Positions 35,598 through 44,000 of a stretch of DNA of 58,738 bases are shown here, piece by piece; the first letter of the stretch is position 1; each line of letters begins with the position of its first letter. Made by a program: the position numbers and the translations under genes. Source of the DNA: a virus. The stretch lies in the IMG/VR virus record IMGVR_UViG_3300035698_006372, positions 1-58,738 of that record, one strand, 5' to 3'. The notes under the pieces are model-generated. The model searched no databases. It had not been told where the DNA came from and saw only the letters and a list, made by a program, of their open reading frames with translations.

Positions 35598-37862
35598 ATG
35601 AGATACAGCAGCTTAGAAAAAAGATTCGACGAATTAACGCCCGACTGGATTGTTTCAACAGGGAAGGCGATAATTGAATTAGGGGATAGACTGGACAAAA
35701 AGAGTAAGTGGGACTTCTCTGTTCCGTTTAGCGAAAGGTCCGTGAGTAAAGCCCGGTATGAGGACGGGCAATGGGTGGATGTTGATACCAGCATTGCAAT
35801 CCCTGATTTTGTCGTGATGTCCAAGAGTGCTTTTCTTCGCTACTCCGCAATGCTGGCAAGGGCAAGACATGGTCTTCAAACCATTGATCCTTTTCGCCAT
35901 TTGGGATGCAAGACAGGATTCTATGTAGAGGTTCATGGGGACAGGTTTCACTCTGGGAAATATGTCAGAGGATTGTCGAGAGAGGAACACGAGAGTGAGA
36001 TGGAAGCGGCATATGCGTCCGCCGGGGCGAAGGTGTTGCAATTATGGGAGTCTGATGTAAACGAGCGATGGGAAGAAATCTGCCTGCCACTGATTAAGGA
36101 TTTCCTCAAAAAGGCATCTCAAGAGATAGATATTCCAGAGTGGTCAGTTGGTAAAGGTGAGAGCTTTTTGGCCTTGGACGAGAACACATGGAAGTCTCTC
36201 GCGGATTCTGCTTATTGGAAACGACTGGACAAGAAGAATAGGAATACTGTTGTCGAGAATCTTCTTAAGACGTACGACGGGATTGATTTTCCGTATCCAG
36301 ATAAGAATATGGCGAAGTCTGACTTTAGAAGATTTTGTGATTGGGCGTCCCGTGGCACTGGCAAGCCGACCCGATTCGGTTCTGATTGTTGTAAGTACTA
36401 TGTCGGTTCCGTCGTGGATTCAAGGGTAAGGGGAAAGTCGTCATTAAGGGAGGTATGGAAAGACCGCGAGTTGATGCGTTTCTCCATTGACTGGCAGTTG
36501 TCAAATGAGAATGGCTCGCACCATGCGATAAGATTTCTTAATGCGATGTGTCATTCCAGTGGATTCAGAGTCATTTCAAACCTTCATCCTTCAAAGGTGG
36601 TATGCTGGCTGAGACAATATTCAAAAGTGGGCGGGATATTTTTTGACCCGTGCGCGGGCTGGGGTGGCCGGATGTTGGCGGCCCATGCTTTGGGAATGAG
36701 ATACCGGGCCATAGATGCAAACCCTGTTCTTGTCGGTGAACTGAATAAGATGGCCAGCGAGCTAGGGATTGACGCAGAGGTGGTTTACGGTTCAAGTACG
36801 AATAGGGCACTGGTCGAGTCTTTGATGGACGGAGAGAAGGCCGACCTTATTTTTACCTCTCCTCCCTATTTCAACAAGGAAATATACGGAGATGACCCAA
36901 GCCAGAGTATTGTTTTGTTCCCGGAAGCCAGAGAATGGCATGAAGGGTTTTTTGGAGGAATGGTTCGGAATGCTATGGACGTGCTATGTCGTGGCGGAGT
37001 AGCGGCCTTCAATGTTCCCAAGAAGTTTAAGCTTGAATGGTCAAGACGGGTAATCGGAGGTGTTGCTGTTTCGGACCGGGATATTTCGATTGAGCATGCC
37101 CGGCGCATGGCAACTGAGAGAATTGTTGAATTCAGGCACGGTAATGATGATGGGTCCGAACCGGAGGATTTTGTCTCGTGTAGGATTTGCCACCGTCGAT
37201 TTTCTGAAATAGGATGGCACCTGAAAAAGAGGCACGGCATGTCAAAAGATGACTACCTTAAAGAATACCCTAATGCGCTGATGATTTCGAGTGATAGGAG
37301 TTTAGAGGTGTCTTCTTCGTTGTCTGGACAGAAGAGGGGCAGCTACAAACAGCGCACGGCATATCGCTGCCCTGACGGCAGAATTGTAAAGAAGCGTGAT
37401 GCATGGAAGCGAGCATGGGCTCCGGGCGAGCCACCTTCCGATTCGGCCCTTGATGCAGAAGATGCAGAGCTTGACCCATTTGCTGGCCAAGCTGAAGGAG
37501 AGTCATATGTTTCCTGCAATATCTGTGGTCATAAGGGAAAGAACATCACGAGGCATATTGGGCGAGAGCATGACCTTGATACTTACAAAGGTCCCCTGAA
37601 GAGTGAGTTATCCATTGAGAAAGCACAACAGGCTGCAAATAAGACGTGGGATATCCGTGGCCGGAAGCCAGAGAGGGACAGGTCGAAGAACAAGACACAC
37701 AAGGTCAATGCCCTTGATGAGGACACGCTGAAGAGGCTGTATGTCGATGACGGGCTGTCTGATGCAAAGATAGGGACCACGTTCGGGATGACAGGCGAGG
37801 GAGTGGCCTATCGGCGGAAAAAGTGGGGAATTGAGACAAGGAAGAGAATCAAAACGGGGTGA
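35598..37862 (+). CDS. DNA methyltransferase with C-terminal zinc fingers and HTH (754 aa)
   Basis: Residues 1-340 form an unrecognised N-terminal region. The methyltransferase follows: AdoMet-binding FFDPCAGWGGRMLAA (about 348-362) and catalytic FTSPPYF (about 420), the SPPY form of amino-methyltransferases acting on A or C. Two MucR-like zinc-finger modules come after it (CRICHRRF to HLKKRH about 528-546; CNICGHKG to HIGREH about 640-658) and a final helix-turn-helix (DAKIGTTFGMTGEGVAYRRKKWG). A role in modifying phage DNA, or mobile behaviour, is likely. A/T-rich versus the capsid genes. Confidence 0.75.
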   Translation: MRYSSLEKRFDELTPDWIVSTGKAIIELGDRLDKKSKWDFSVPFSERSVSKARYEDGQWVDVDTSIAIPDFVVMSKSAFLRYSAMLARARHGLQTIDPFRHLGCKTGFYVEVHGDRFHSGKYVRGLSREEHESEMEAAYASAGAKVLQLWESDVNERWEEICLPLIKDFLKKASQEIDIPEWSVGKGESFLALDENTWKSLADSAYWKRLDKKNRNTVVENLLKTYDGIDFPYPDKNMAKSDFRRFCDWASRGTGKPTRFGSDCCKYYVGSVVDSRVRGKSSLREVWKDRELMRFSIDWQLSNENGSHHAIRFLNAMCHSSGFRVISNLHPSKVVCWLRQYSKVGGIFFDPCAGWGGRMLAAHALGMRYRAIDANPVLVGELNKMASELGIDAEVVYGSSTNRALVESLMDGEKADLIFTSPPYFNKEIYGDDPSQSIVLFPEAREWHEGFFGGMVRNAMDVLCRGGVAAFNVPKKFKLEWSRRVIGGVAVSDRDISIEHARRMATERIVEFRHGNDDGSEPEDFVSCRICHRRFSEIGWHLKKRHGMSKDDYLKEYPNALMISSDRSLEVSSSLSGQKRGSYKQRTAYRCPDGRIVKKRDAWKRAWAPGEPPSDSALDAEDAELDPFAGQAEGESYVSCNICGHKGKNITRHIGREHDLDTYKGPLKSELSIEKAQQAANKTWDIRGRKPERDRSKNKTHKVNALDEDTLKRLYVDDGLSDAKIGTTFGMTGEGVAYRRKKWGIETRKRIKTG

Positions 37863-37875
37863 TATCGGATTCTGT

Positions 37876-37921
37876 GGCAGAAAGTTGCCGGGAGAATCCG
37901 AGGAGAAGGGTATAATAGGGC
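37876..37921 (+). promoter_or_regulatory. Class C promoter, near-leaderless start
   Basis: AAAGTTGCCGGGAGAATCC then GAGGAGAAGGGTATAAT, with TATAAT at 37911-37916 and the gene ATG at 37922. The start codon would coincide with or follow the transcription start by a few bases. The whole element is repeated at 38215. Confidence 0.6.
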
Positions 37922-38218
37922 ATGAATGAAAAACCATATGTGGGTCAGGTCGTTTACAATAGAGATGGTAGAAAATGTACGGTGACCCAAAAGGATGTGG
38001 ACAGGTTCTATGCTATGATTGGGCAGAAGACAGCTTTTCTTGCAAAGACGCTGCGGGAACGGGGAATTGTTCCAGAGGCTATTCCTGATGCAATTGATTC
38101 GGTCGCGAGTGAGGAGATAGGTGTGGATGGCTTAGTCGAGCGGATTCAGGACAATGTTTTTGACGATTTTAATGATGGAAGACTGGATAAAGAGTCGGCC
38201 CGGCGGCTGATTCTGTGA
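37922..38218 (+). CDS. Small hypothetical protein (98 aa)
   Basis: The protein begins with a short beta segment (KPYVGQVVYNRDGRKCTVTQ) and continues helical (FLAKTLRERGIVPEAIPDAI). The ATG lies six bases after TATAAT with no Shine-Dalgarno sequence, suggesting leaderless translation. Function unknown. Confidence 0.55.
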   Translation: MNEKPYVGQVVYNRDGRKCTVTQKDVDRFYAMIGQKTAFLAKTLRERGIVPEAIPDAIDSVASEEIGVDGLVERIQDNVFDDFNDGRLDKESARRLIL

Positions 38219-38262
38219 AAGAAAGTTGCAGGGAAAATCCTCGCAGAAGGGTATAATAGGAC
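38215..38262 (+). promoter_or_regulatory. Class C promoter, duplicate of 37876
   Basis: AAAGTTGCAGGGAAAATCC then GCAGAAGGGTATAAT (TATAAT 38252-38257) repeats the promoter at 37876 with few changes. It is followed by a 160-nt leader to the gene at 38423. Confidence 0.6.
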
Positions 38263-38376
38263 ATGACATACGCATGACGGAAACGGGGAGTGGAAGCCGG
38301 TTATTGTGGTGAATCGAGACACCGACGATTGGCTTCTTAGCCGTCTTGTAGGTTCTCGAAATCACCCGCGCCTGAG

Positions 38377-38430
38377 GCATGACGTGTTGGAGAACTGTGA
38401 AACGAGTGGAGGAGAGGTTGAGATGGAGGT
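38377..38430 (+). repeat. Leader repeat, copy 1
   Basis: GCATGACGTGTTGGAGAAC, then AAACGAGTGGAGGAG and TTGAGATG, recurs at 39002 ahead of the next gene. It carries the ribosome binding site and start codon, so it looks like a duplicated translation-initiation region. Confidence 0.65.
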
Positions 38431-39007
38431 TAGATTGAACAGAAGTGAATGTCCTATTCAAGAGAATGGCAAGAGTGGAATGGCTGTTCTTGACGACTTA
38501 GCTGGGTCAACAATTGTCAAGGCAGGACTCGTTGACTACTCTCGGCTGGACAGTCAAATCGAGGGCGGATTTGTCATTGACTATCGCAAAGATGGTGTTG
38601 TCAGCCGTGTAGTGCTTGGTTTTACAGAACTTGGCATGTGGGTTGACTGGAACGGAGTCAAGGGTCAGAAGAATGAGCGTGACCTTTTGTTTGACCGAAT
38701 GTTGTCATTCTATCGTTCATATCTTGAGGATGATTTCGGTGCTGATGTCTGGAGTATAAATGACAAGCCGCTAGAGCGACGGTATTCCTTTGTCAAGAAT
38801 GGTCATGAGTATTTGTCTCTGAGTATCAAGGAGTTAAGGGAGATGGGTATGGCTCGTCTTTTTGGACAGATGGAGAGGGACATAGGGGAGATAACGTCTG
38901 CTATCTATCAATGGTTTTGCATCAATTGTCCCAACTCATTCCTAGAAGATGTCGCTGAGAACGGAGACATTCGGGCTCTTGAAGATGATTTAATGCCCGA
39001 AGCATGA
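38423..39007 (+). CDS. Hypothetical protein (194 aa)
   Basis: The start follows GTGGAGGAGAGGTTGAG. The protein is alpha/beta with VLGFTELGMWVDWNGVKGQ around residue 75 and helical LFDRMLSFYRSYLEDD about 95. A GTG at 38306 is in frame and would add 39 residues, but that stretch includes the duplicated leader, so the shorter form is preferred. No known family. Confidence 0.5.
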   Translation: MEVRLNRSECPIQENGKSGMAVLDDLAGSTIVKAGLVDYSRLDSQIEGGFVIDYRKDGVVSRVVLGFTELGMWVDWNGVKGQKNERDLLFDRMLSFYRSYLEDDFGADVWSINDKPLERRYSFVKNGHEYLSLSIKELREMGMARLFGQMERDIGEITSAIYQWFCINCPNSFLEDVAENGDIRALEDDLMPEA

Positions 39008-39066
39008 CGTGTTGGAGAACTTGGAAGTGACCGGGAAACGAGTGGAGGAGTGATTGAGATGAAGGT
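39002..39066 (+). repeat. Leader repeat, copy 2
   Basis: The same leader as at 38377 with a small insertion (TTGGAAGTGACCGGG). It overlaps the end of the previous gene and ends in the start of the gene at 39059. Confidence 0.65.
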
Positions 39067-39250
39067 GAAGACAACGGTTTCTATTCATAAGGACGAACTC
39101 AGAAAAGAGCGATATGCCGTTCTGGTTCAAGGGTTGAATATTGCGTTGGCAGACATCGAATCTGATATTCGGGTTGCTGATGTTTCAAATGATGATGTCA
39201 ACTTATCAATGGAGTTCTCTCGCAAAAAGAAGAGTGTGATTAAGACGTGA
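39059..39250 (+). CDS. Small hypothetical protein (63 aa)
   Basis: The start follows GTGGAGGAGTGATTGAG in the repeated leader. The protein is basic with one probable strand-helix unit (TTVSIHKDELRKERYAVLVQ). Unknown function. Confidence 0.5.
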   Translation: MKVKTTVSIHKDELRKERYAVLVQGLNIALADIESDIRVADVSNDDVNLSMEFSRKKKSVIKT

Positions 39251-39273
39251 CCACAAACGAGTAAAGGAGTGAT

Positions 39274-39630
39274 ATGCCAGTAACACAAAATAAAAAGCTC
39301 AATTTGTTCCGGTTCTTGTCGTGGAAACAGTCGAGGCATATCGCTTTTCTGGAAGCCTTGACCTGTATTGCTCACTACGAGAAACAGGCGGAAGAGAATC
39401 ATGACCAAGATGCTTGTTGGACTACTGGTTGCATTATGGATAGGTTGGCTGCATTTATTGGGGCCAGAGTCGCGACAAAATATGTTCGCGAGGGGAGGCG
39501 GCCATCCCAAGCTTTCCCGTCTGAGGAGTTGTTTGTCCCGATTCCTTCAAGCAGTCCACAGCAGGAGATGGTCTACAATGCTGCGATTGCCACGGCTCGT
39601 TGGAAGCTGGGAAGATTGATTGCTGTCTAG
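39274..39630 (+). CDS. Small helical hypothetical protein (118 aa)
   Basis: The start follows AAAGGAGTGAT. Residues 20-60 are helical (HIAFLEALTCIAHYEKQAEEN) and the C-terminus is basic. It is the last gene before a long perfect inverted repeat. No family. Confidence 0.5.
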   Translation: MPVTQNKKLNLFRFLSWKQSRHIAFLEALTCIAHYEKQAEENHDQDACWTTGCIMDRLAAFIGARVATKYVREGRRPSQAFPSEELFVPIPSSSPQQEMVYNAAIATARWKLGRLIAV

Positions 39631-39670
39631 TTCGCGCTTCAGGTTTTGGGAATCATTCGCGTATAACAGT

Positions 39671-39723
39671 GCCGGGCATTTTCAGAGGCACCCCTTCATG
39701 GGGTGCCTCTGAAAATGCCCGGC
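39671..39723 (+). repeat. Perfect 24-bp inverted repeat (53-nt hairpin)
   Basis: GCCGGGCATTTTCAGAGGC with its continuation CACCCC pairs perfectly with the second half around a TTCAT-type loop. Its inner 10 bp (AGAGGCACCC) match the terminators at 40235 and 41012, but no T run follows. It could be an extended bidirectional terminator, an RNase III site or a palindrome made by duplication. Confidence 0.85.
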
Positions 39724-39740
39724 TCAGGTGCACGAGAGTC

Positions 39741-39775
39741 TTTTATTTTGATATTGTGACCCTTTATGATATGAC
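39741..39775 (+). promoter_or_regulatory. Class B promoter-like element
   Basis: TTTTATTTTGATATT then GTGACCCTTTATGATATG resembles class B with a slightly different 3-prime part. It precedes the gene beginning near 39809. Confidence 0.45.
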
Positions 39776-39808
39776 CTTCTGTGCAAAAGATAGCTGGAGG
39801 ATAGCCCT

Positions 39809-40218
39809 ATGGCCAAGATAAAGAATTTTTGACGGAGAGGACGGCAATCCGAAATGCCGACAAGGCTGGGATAAGGCCTCATGACTGGCTCAACGTCCGG
39901 CGAGAGGAGCTTGAGAAGAAGACTCATGTGAAGTGGAGCATCTCTCATGCTCACGGCGGATATGCTTTCGACCCGATTGACGAGGGAGTCTCGGCTGGCC
40001 CGGTCAGTGATGAGGTGATTGACTCGATTCTGTGGGCGCACGGGAAGGCTGAGTCTGATGGGTTTTCCGGGTATGTGAGATATCTCAGTGTCTATCAGGA
40101 AATTGGGTATCTTCCTCTGTCCATGATTATGCGGGCTGTGAAGTGGCTGGAGAAGAAGGGACGGGTGCGTCGGACAGTCAATCGAATGGGTAAGGGATAC
40201 GCCTTCAAACTGGTGTAG
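39809..40218 (+). CDS. Winged-helix-like protein with frame change after codon 7 (about 135 aa)
   Basis: An ATG at 39809 with CTGGAGG upstream encodes MAKIKNF and then stops at a T5 run. The main frame (from TTG 39829) has no ribosome binding site of its own. Either -1 slippage on the T run joins them, or a deletion error is present, or MAKIKNF is a leader peptide. The body contains WLNVRREELEKKTHVKWSIS and a winged-helix-like C-terminus (MRAVKWLEKKGRVRRTV, then GKGYAFKL). Likely a DNA-binding regulator. Confidence 0.5.
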
Positions 40219-40234
40219 GCCGGTTAGAAGACCA

Positions 40235-40262
40235 GAGGCCCCCTACGGGGTGCCTCTTTTTG
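40235..40262 (+). terminator. Rho-independent terminator
   Basis: AGAGGCCCCC TACG GGGTGCCTCT followed by TTTTTG: strong stem, short loop, T run. Same sequence family as 41012. Confidence 0.85.
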
Positions 40263-40264
40263 TG

Positions 40265-40294
40265 TTGACACTTCTTCCTGAAATTTCGTATCGT
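40265..40294 (+). promoter_or_regulatory. Sigma-70-like promoter before the capsid-domain paralogue
   Basis: TTGACA (40265-40270), 18-bp spacer, TATCGT (40289-40294). It is the best consensus -35 in the window and is immediately downstream of a terminator. Confidence 0.65.
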
Positions 40295-40391
40295 ATTGTT
40301 GCTCTTACCGGATGAGTTGAAACTCCGAGATACTCTGAATCTCACCTCCTGAACGGAGCGTACTCTAAACACGAGCAAGGAGTAACTCGTA
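40295..40391 (+). promoter_or_regulatory. Structured ~90-nt leader of the capsid-domain paralogue
   Basis: The leader holds GAGTTGAAACTC and GAGATACTCTGAATCTC hairpins, a CTCCTGAACGGAG hairpin, and then AAGGAGTAACTCGTA before the ATG. CTCCT can pair with the AAGGAGT ribosome binding site, so translation control is possible (inference). Confidence 0.4.
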
Positions 40392-41003
40392 ATGACAACA
40401 GTAGAAGTCCCCTCCCGTGTAGTGTTCCTCAACGTCAAAGACGGCAACGCTTTCTTTGATTGCTCCCCCGCCGAAGCCCGTATGGCGTCCAAGCTCATCA
40501 AGGAGATGCGTGACGCTGGCGAATCCAACATCGACTTCATTGTCCGGTTCAAGACGGACATAGGGGCGGTTGTGAAGTCTGCCATTGTTGTCCCTCGTGA
40601 TGATGAATGGACAGTTGGGGGGTTTTCGGTCCCCATCATCATGAACGGCTTCAAAGCCCTGGAAGGGCGTGATGTGCGCGTGACTCACGTCATTATGAAT
40701 GCACAGGAGTATGCCAGTGTCCGCTTGTTCGACCGTGATTGTATGGAGGCTATGACCGAGGCGTGGAAGCTCCGGGCTGGAGTCATGGCGGTTATGTGGG
40801 GTGCATTCCTCGTTGTGACGAAGGATATTCCCAAGGGTTCGGTCGTGTTTTGTGCTATGGAAGGGGATACTTCTGAATTCTTCAGGATTGACCTGAAATA
40901 CGACAAAGATTCCGATTACGGACGGCCCACAAAGACTGTCTCTCCAGACGTGATGAATGACAAGCTGGACAAGATTCTTGAAATGCTTGGCGAAAGTTCT
41001 TGA
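40392..41003 (+). CDS. Capsid C-terminal-domain paralogue (203 aa)
   Basis: Residues 92-160 (DVRVTHVIMNAQEYASVRLF, then RAGVMAVMWGAFLVVTKDI and GSVVFCAMEG) align with the A-domain of the major capsid protein (DIRVATVFLNAKDYADLRKW; GLMATLWGAKLMVSRIV; GTVYVCGEPE). The N-terminal 90 residues are unrelated to the capsid N-arm and E-loop. It is transcribed alone between two terminators from a consensus promoter. It might be a minor vertex protein, an assembly regulator or a dominant-negative exclusion factor. Confidence 0.7.
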   Translation: MTTVEVPSRVVFLNVKDGNAFFDCSPAEARMASKLIKEMRDAGESNIDFIVRFKTDIGAVVKSAIVVPRDDEWTVGGFSVPIIMNGFKALEGRDVRVTHVIMNAQEYASVRLFDRDCMEAMTEAWKLRAGVMAVMWGAFLVVTKDIPKGSVVFCAMEGDTSEFFRIDLKYDKDSDYGRPTKTVSPDVMNDKLDKILEMLGESS

Positions 41004-41011
41004 AAGACCAG

Positions 41012-41041
41012 AGAGGCACCCCGTGTGGGGTGCCTCTTTTT
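41012..41041 (+). terminator. Rho-independent terminator
   Basis: AGAGGCACCCC GTGT GGGGTGCCTCT then TTTTTG. It ends the capsid-domain paralogue transcript just before the helicase promoter. Confidence 0.9.
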
Positions 41042-41047
41042 GTGCCT

Positions 41048-41077
41048 GAAAATCTCGTTTCAGGTGTATAATGGAAC
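41048..41077 (+). promoter_or_regulatory. Class C promoter, near-leaderless start of the helicase gene
   Basis: AAATCTCGTTTCAGGTGTATAAT with TATAAT at 41067-41072 and the ATG at 41078, only five bases later. No Shine-Dalgarno sequence is present between them. Confidence 0.65.
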
Positions 41078-44000
41078 ATGACAACATTACTGGACAAGAT
41101 ACGAGCGAAAAACCTTGCTGGGCAGGCTCCGGCTCCCATGGTGACAACCTCTCCCGGCAAGCCAGCCAAAAGCCTCAGAATGAGCGCTAGGGAGGCTCTC
41201 AAAGTCTTCGGACATGAAGCCTTCAGGGAAGGACAGGAGGAGGTCGTCAACGAGGTTGTGAGTGGCACAGGCGGCGTTCTGGCTATCTTCCCAACAGGTT
41301 ACGGGAAATGCTTGGGAGGCGATGTGGGCGTTTTGATGTATAGCGGAAGAACAAAGAACGTGAAGGACGTGCGGTCCGGCGATGAGTTGATGGGGCCAGA
41401 CAGTAGTCCAAGGCGGGTCGTCAGTATTACAAGCGGGCATGGAGACCTGTATGAGGTTGTCCCGAGAAAAGGTGACCCGTATGTGACGAATGGGGAGCAT
41501 CTTATTTCATTAAGGCGAACTGAGAAAGAATTGGCCGGGAAGCTGTCTACCGTGGCTGCGAAGGACTGGGAATCAAAGACCAATAATTTCAAACATGTGC
41601 ATAAGGGCTGGAGAACGGGGGTTGATTTTCCAGAATGCTATGTCAGTGAAATTGTTACACCCTATTTCTTGGGATTGTGGCTAGGGGACGGGTCGTCGGA
41701 CTTCCCTCACATTACGACCGCAGATGGGGAAATCAAGGATTTCGTCAGGAGCCATGCTGCGAAGTTGTGCTTAAAAGTGAGAACAAACTGGAAAAAGGGG
41801 AGTCTCGCAAACACATACTGCATAACGAGCGGGAGGAGCGGAGGGGGAGCGGGTCACCATCCAAATCAACTCCTACACGCGATGCGAGAAATGGGCGTCA
41901 TAAATGACAAACATATTCCCTATGAATATCTGGTCAATAGTCGGGAAAACAGGTTGGAGTTACTGGCTGGACTTATCGACAGCGACGGATGTCTGAATGG
42001 AGAATGTTGTTATGAATTGACATTTAAGATAGAGCGATTGGCTAAAGATGCCGTGTTTTTGGCACGGTCTTTGGGTCTGGCGGCATATTGTACCAAGTGC
42101 AGGAAGAAGTGCTTCAACAATGGCAAGACTGGCACATATTTCCGAATTGGTATAAGCGGGGATGTTGAAGAAATCCCCGTCTTGCTGAAAAGAAAAAGAG
42201 CGAAAAAGAGAATCGCAATTAAAAACCATATGAATGTGGGGATAACCGTTAAGCCGTATGGAAAGGGCAATTACTACGGCTTCATGCTTGACGGCGACCA
42301 TCTGTTTCTTCTGGATGATTTTACCGTAACCCATAACTCCTTAGTTTACCAGCTTCCCTCGCTCATGTCGAACAATCTGACCGTGGTCGTATCCCCACTC
42401 ATCGCCCTAATGAAAGACCAAGTGGACAAACTCCAGAGTCTTGGGGTCAACGCCATTCTTATCAACTCGACTCTTTCCGAAATGGAGACCAGAATTGCGC
42501 TCGCGGAAGTGTCGAGTGGCGGCATCACGGCTCTGTACGTGGCTCCCGAGAGGTTTCGTAACAAGCAGTTCATCGGGGCCATCAGTAATATGGACATCGA
42601 CATTCTTGCCATTGACGAGGCCCATTGTTTCATTGGGGATACGATGGTTTTGACGCCTTACGGTGAGCGACGAATTGACTCTCTCCGGGTGGGGGACGAA
42701 GTCATTTCAGGTCAAGATGTAGAGCCTGTTGTCCGCAAGGTGTCGCGACTGTTCCTTCATCGTGGTCTGGACGTGTGGAAGATTAGTATCAACGGGCGAG
42801 ACATTTATTGCGATGGTGGTCAGCAGTTTTTCGTAAAAAGCATTGGCTTCGTTCGTGTGGACAATATACGATGTGGGCATGAAATCATTATCGAAGAGTC
42901 AGACGGTGGTGTGCGAAGTTTGCGGGACTGTCCGGGAGATGCGACTCAGGAAAGGTCGTCCGCCGAGCAAGTATTGTTCTCGGGGATGCCAGAGGAAGGG
43001 GTCGGGGAAGACCAGAAGTGTTCCGACGGTGGGGAAGACATGTCCGTCGTGCGGGGAGACATTTCAGACCAAGCCGGGATACAGGACTCGGCACTGTTCG
43101 ACTCTGTGTGGCCAGCGTTCGGAAGCGAAGAAGCTGGAGGCATCGGAGAGGATGACTCGGGACAACCCAATGAAGAGGGAAGAAGTCAGAAAGGCCGTTG
43201 GGGATATTTTGGCTGGGAAGGACAAGTTCAAGACGAACCGGGGCGGAAACGGTCGAGGCTCAACGAGGCCGGAGAAGTCACTGGCGGTTGCGGGGAGATT
43301 CTCGCTGAACCACATTGTAAGGACAGGACATTGCCGGGATGGGAGTGGTTATCCAACACATTACAAACTGGACTTGTCGTGGCCATCTCTGAAGGTGGCA
43401 GTGGAAGTGGACGGCCCGTCGCACAAGGCGTTGAAGATACAAGACGCAGACCAGCGGAAGGAGTTGTTTTTAAGGTCGCTCGGGTGGAAGGTGTTTCGCG
43501 TGTCGAACGAGGAAGCACTCTTACAACCGGGGAATGCCTTGGGAAGAATCCGGTTGGGGTGCGGCTTTACGACATCGAAGTTGAAGGAAGTCATAACTTC
43601 TTTGCAAATGGCTCCTTAGCTCACAACTGTATCAGCCGATGGGGACATGACTTCCGTCCAGCTTATTCCGACCTTGGTGGGGCTGCCGAAATGCTCAACC
43701 CGAGGATGGTTGTCGCCTTGACGGCTACGGCTACAACGAAGGTGCAAGACGATATCTGTCATGTGCTGGGAATGCCCAATGCCAAGAGGTTCGTGAGAAG
43801 CGTCTACCGGAGCAATCTTCAACTCGCCGTGGTGCATCAGTCCGGGTATGGCCGGATGCAGTGCATCACCGAAGTGGCGAAGGACTTCATAGGCGAGGGG
43901 AACAATACCGGAATTATCTATTCCACGACACGGAAAGAAGCAGAGGAAATCTGCGCATATCTACGGGAAAGGAATGTCCCGGCCATGTTCTATCATGCCG

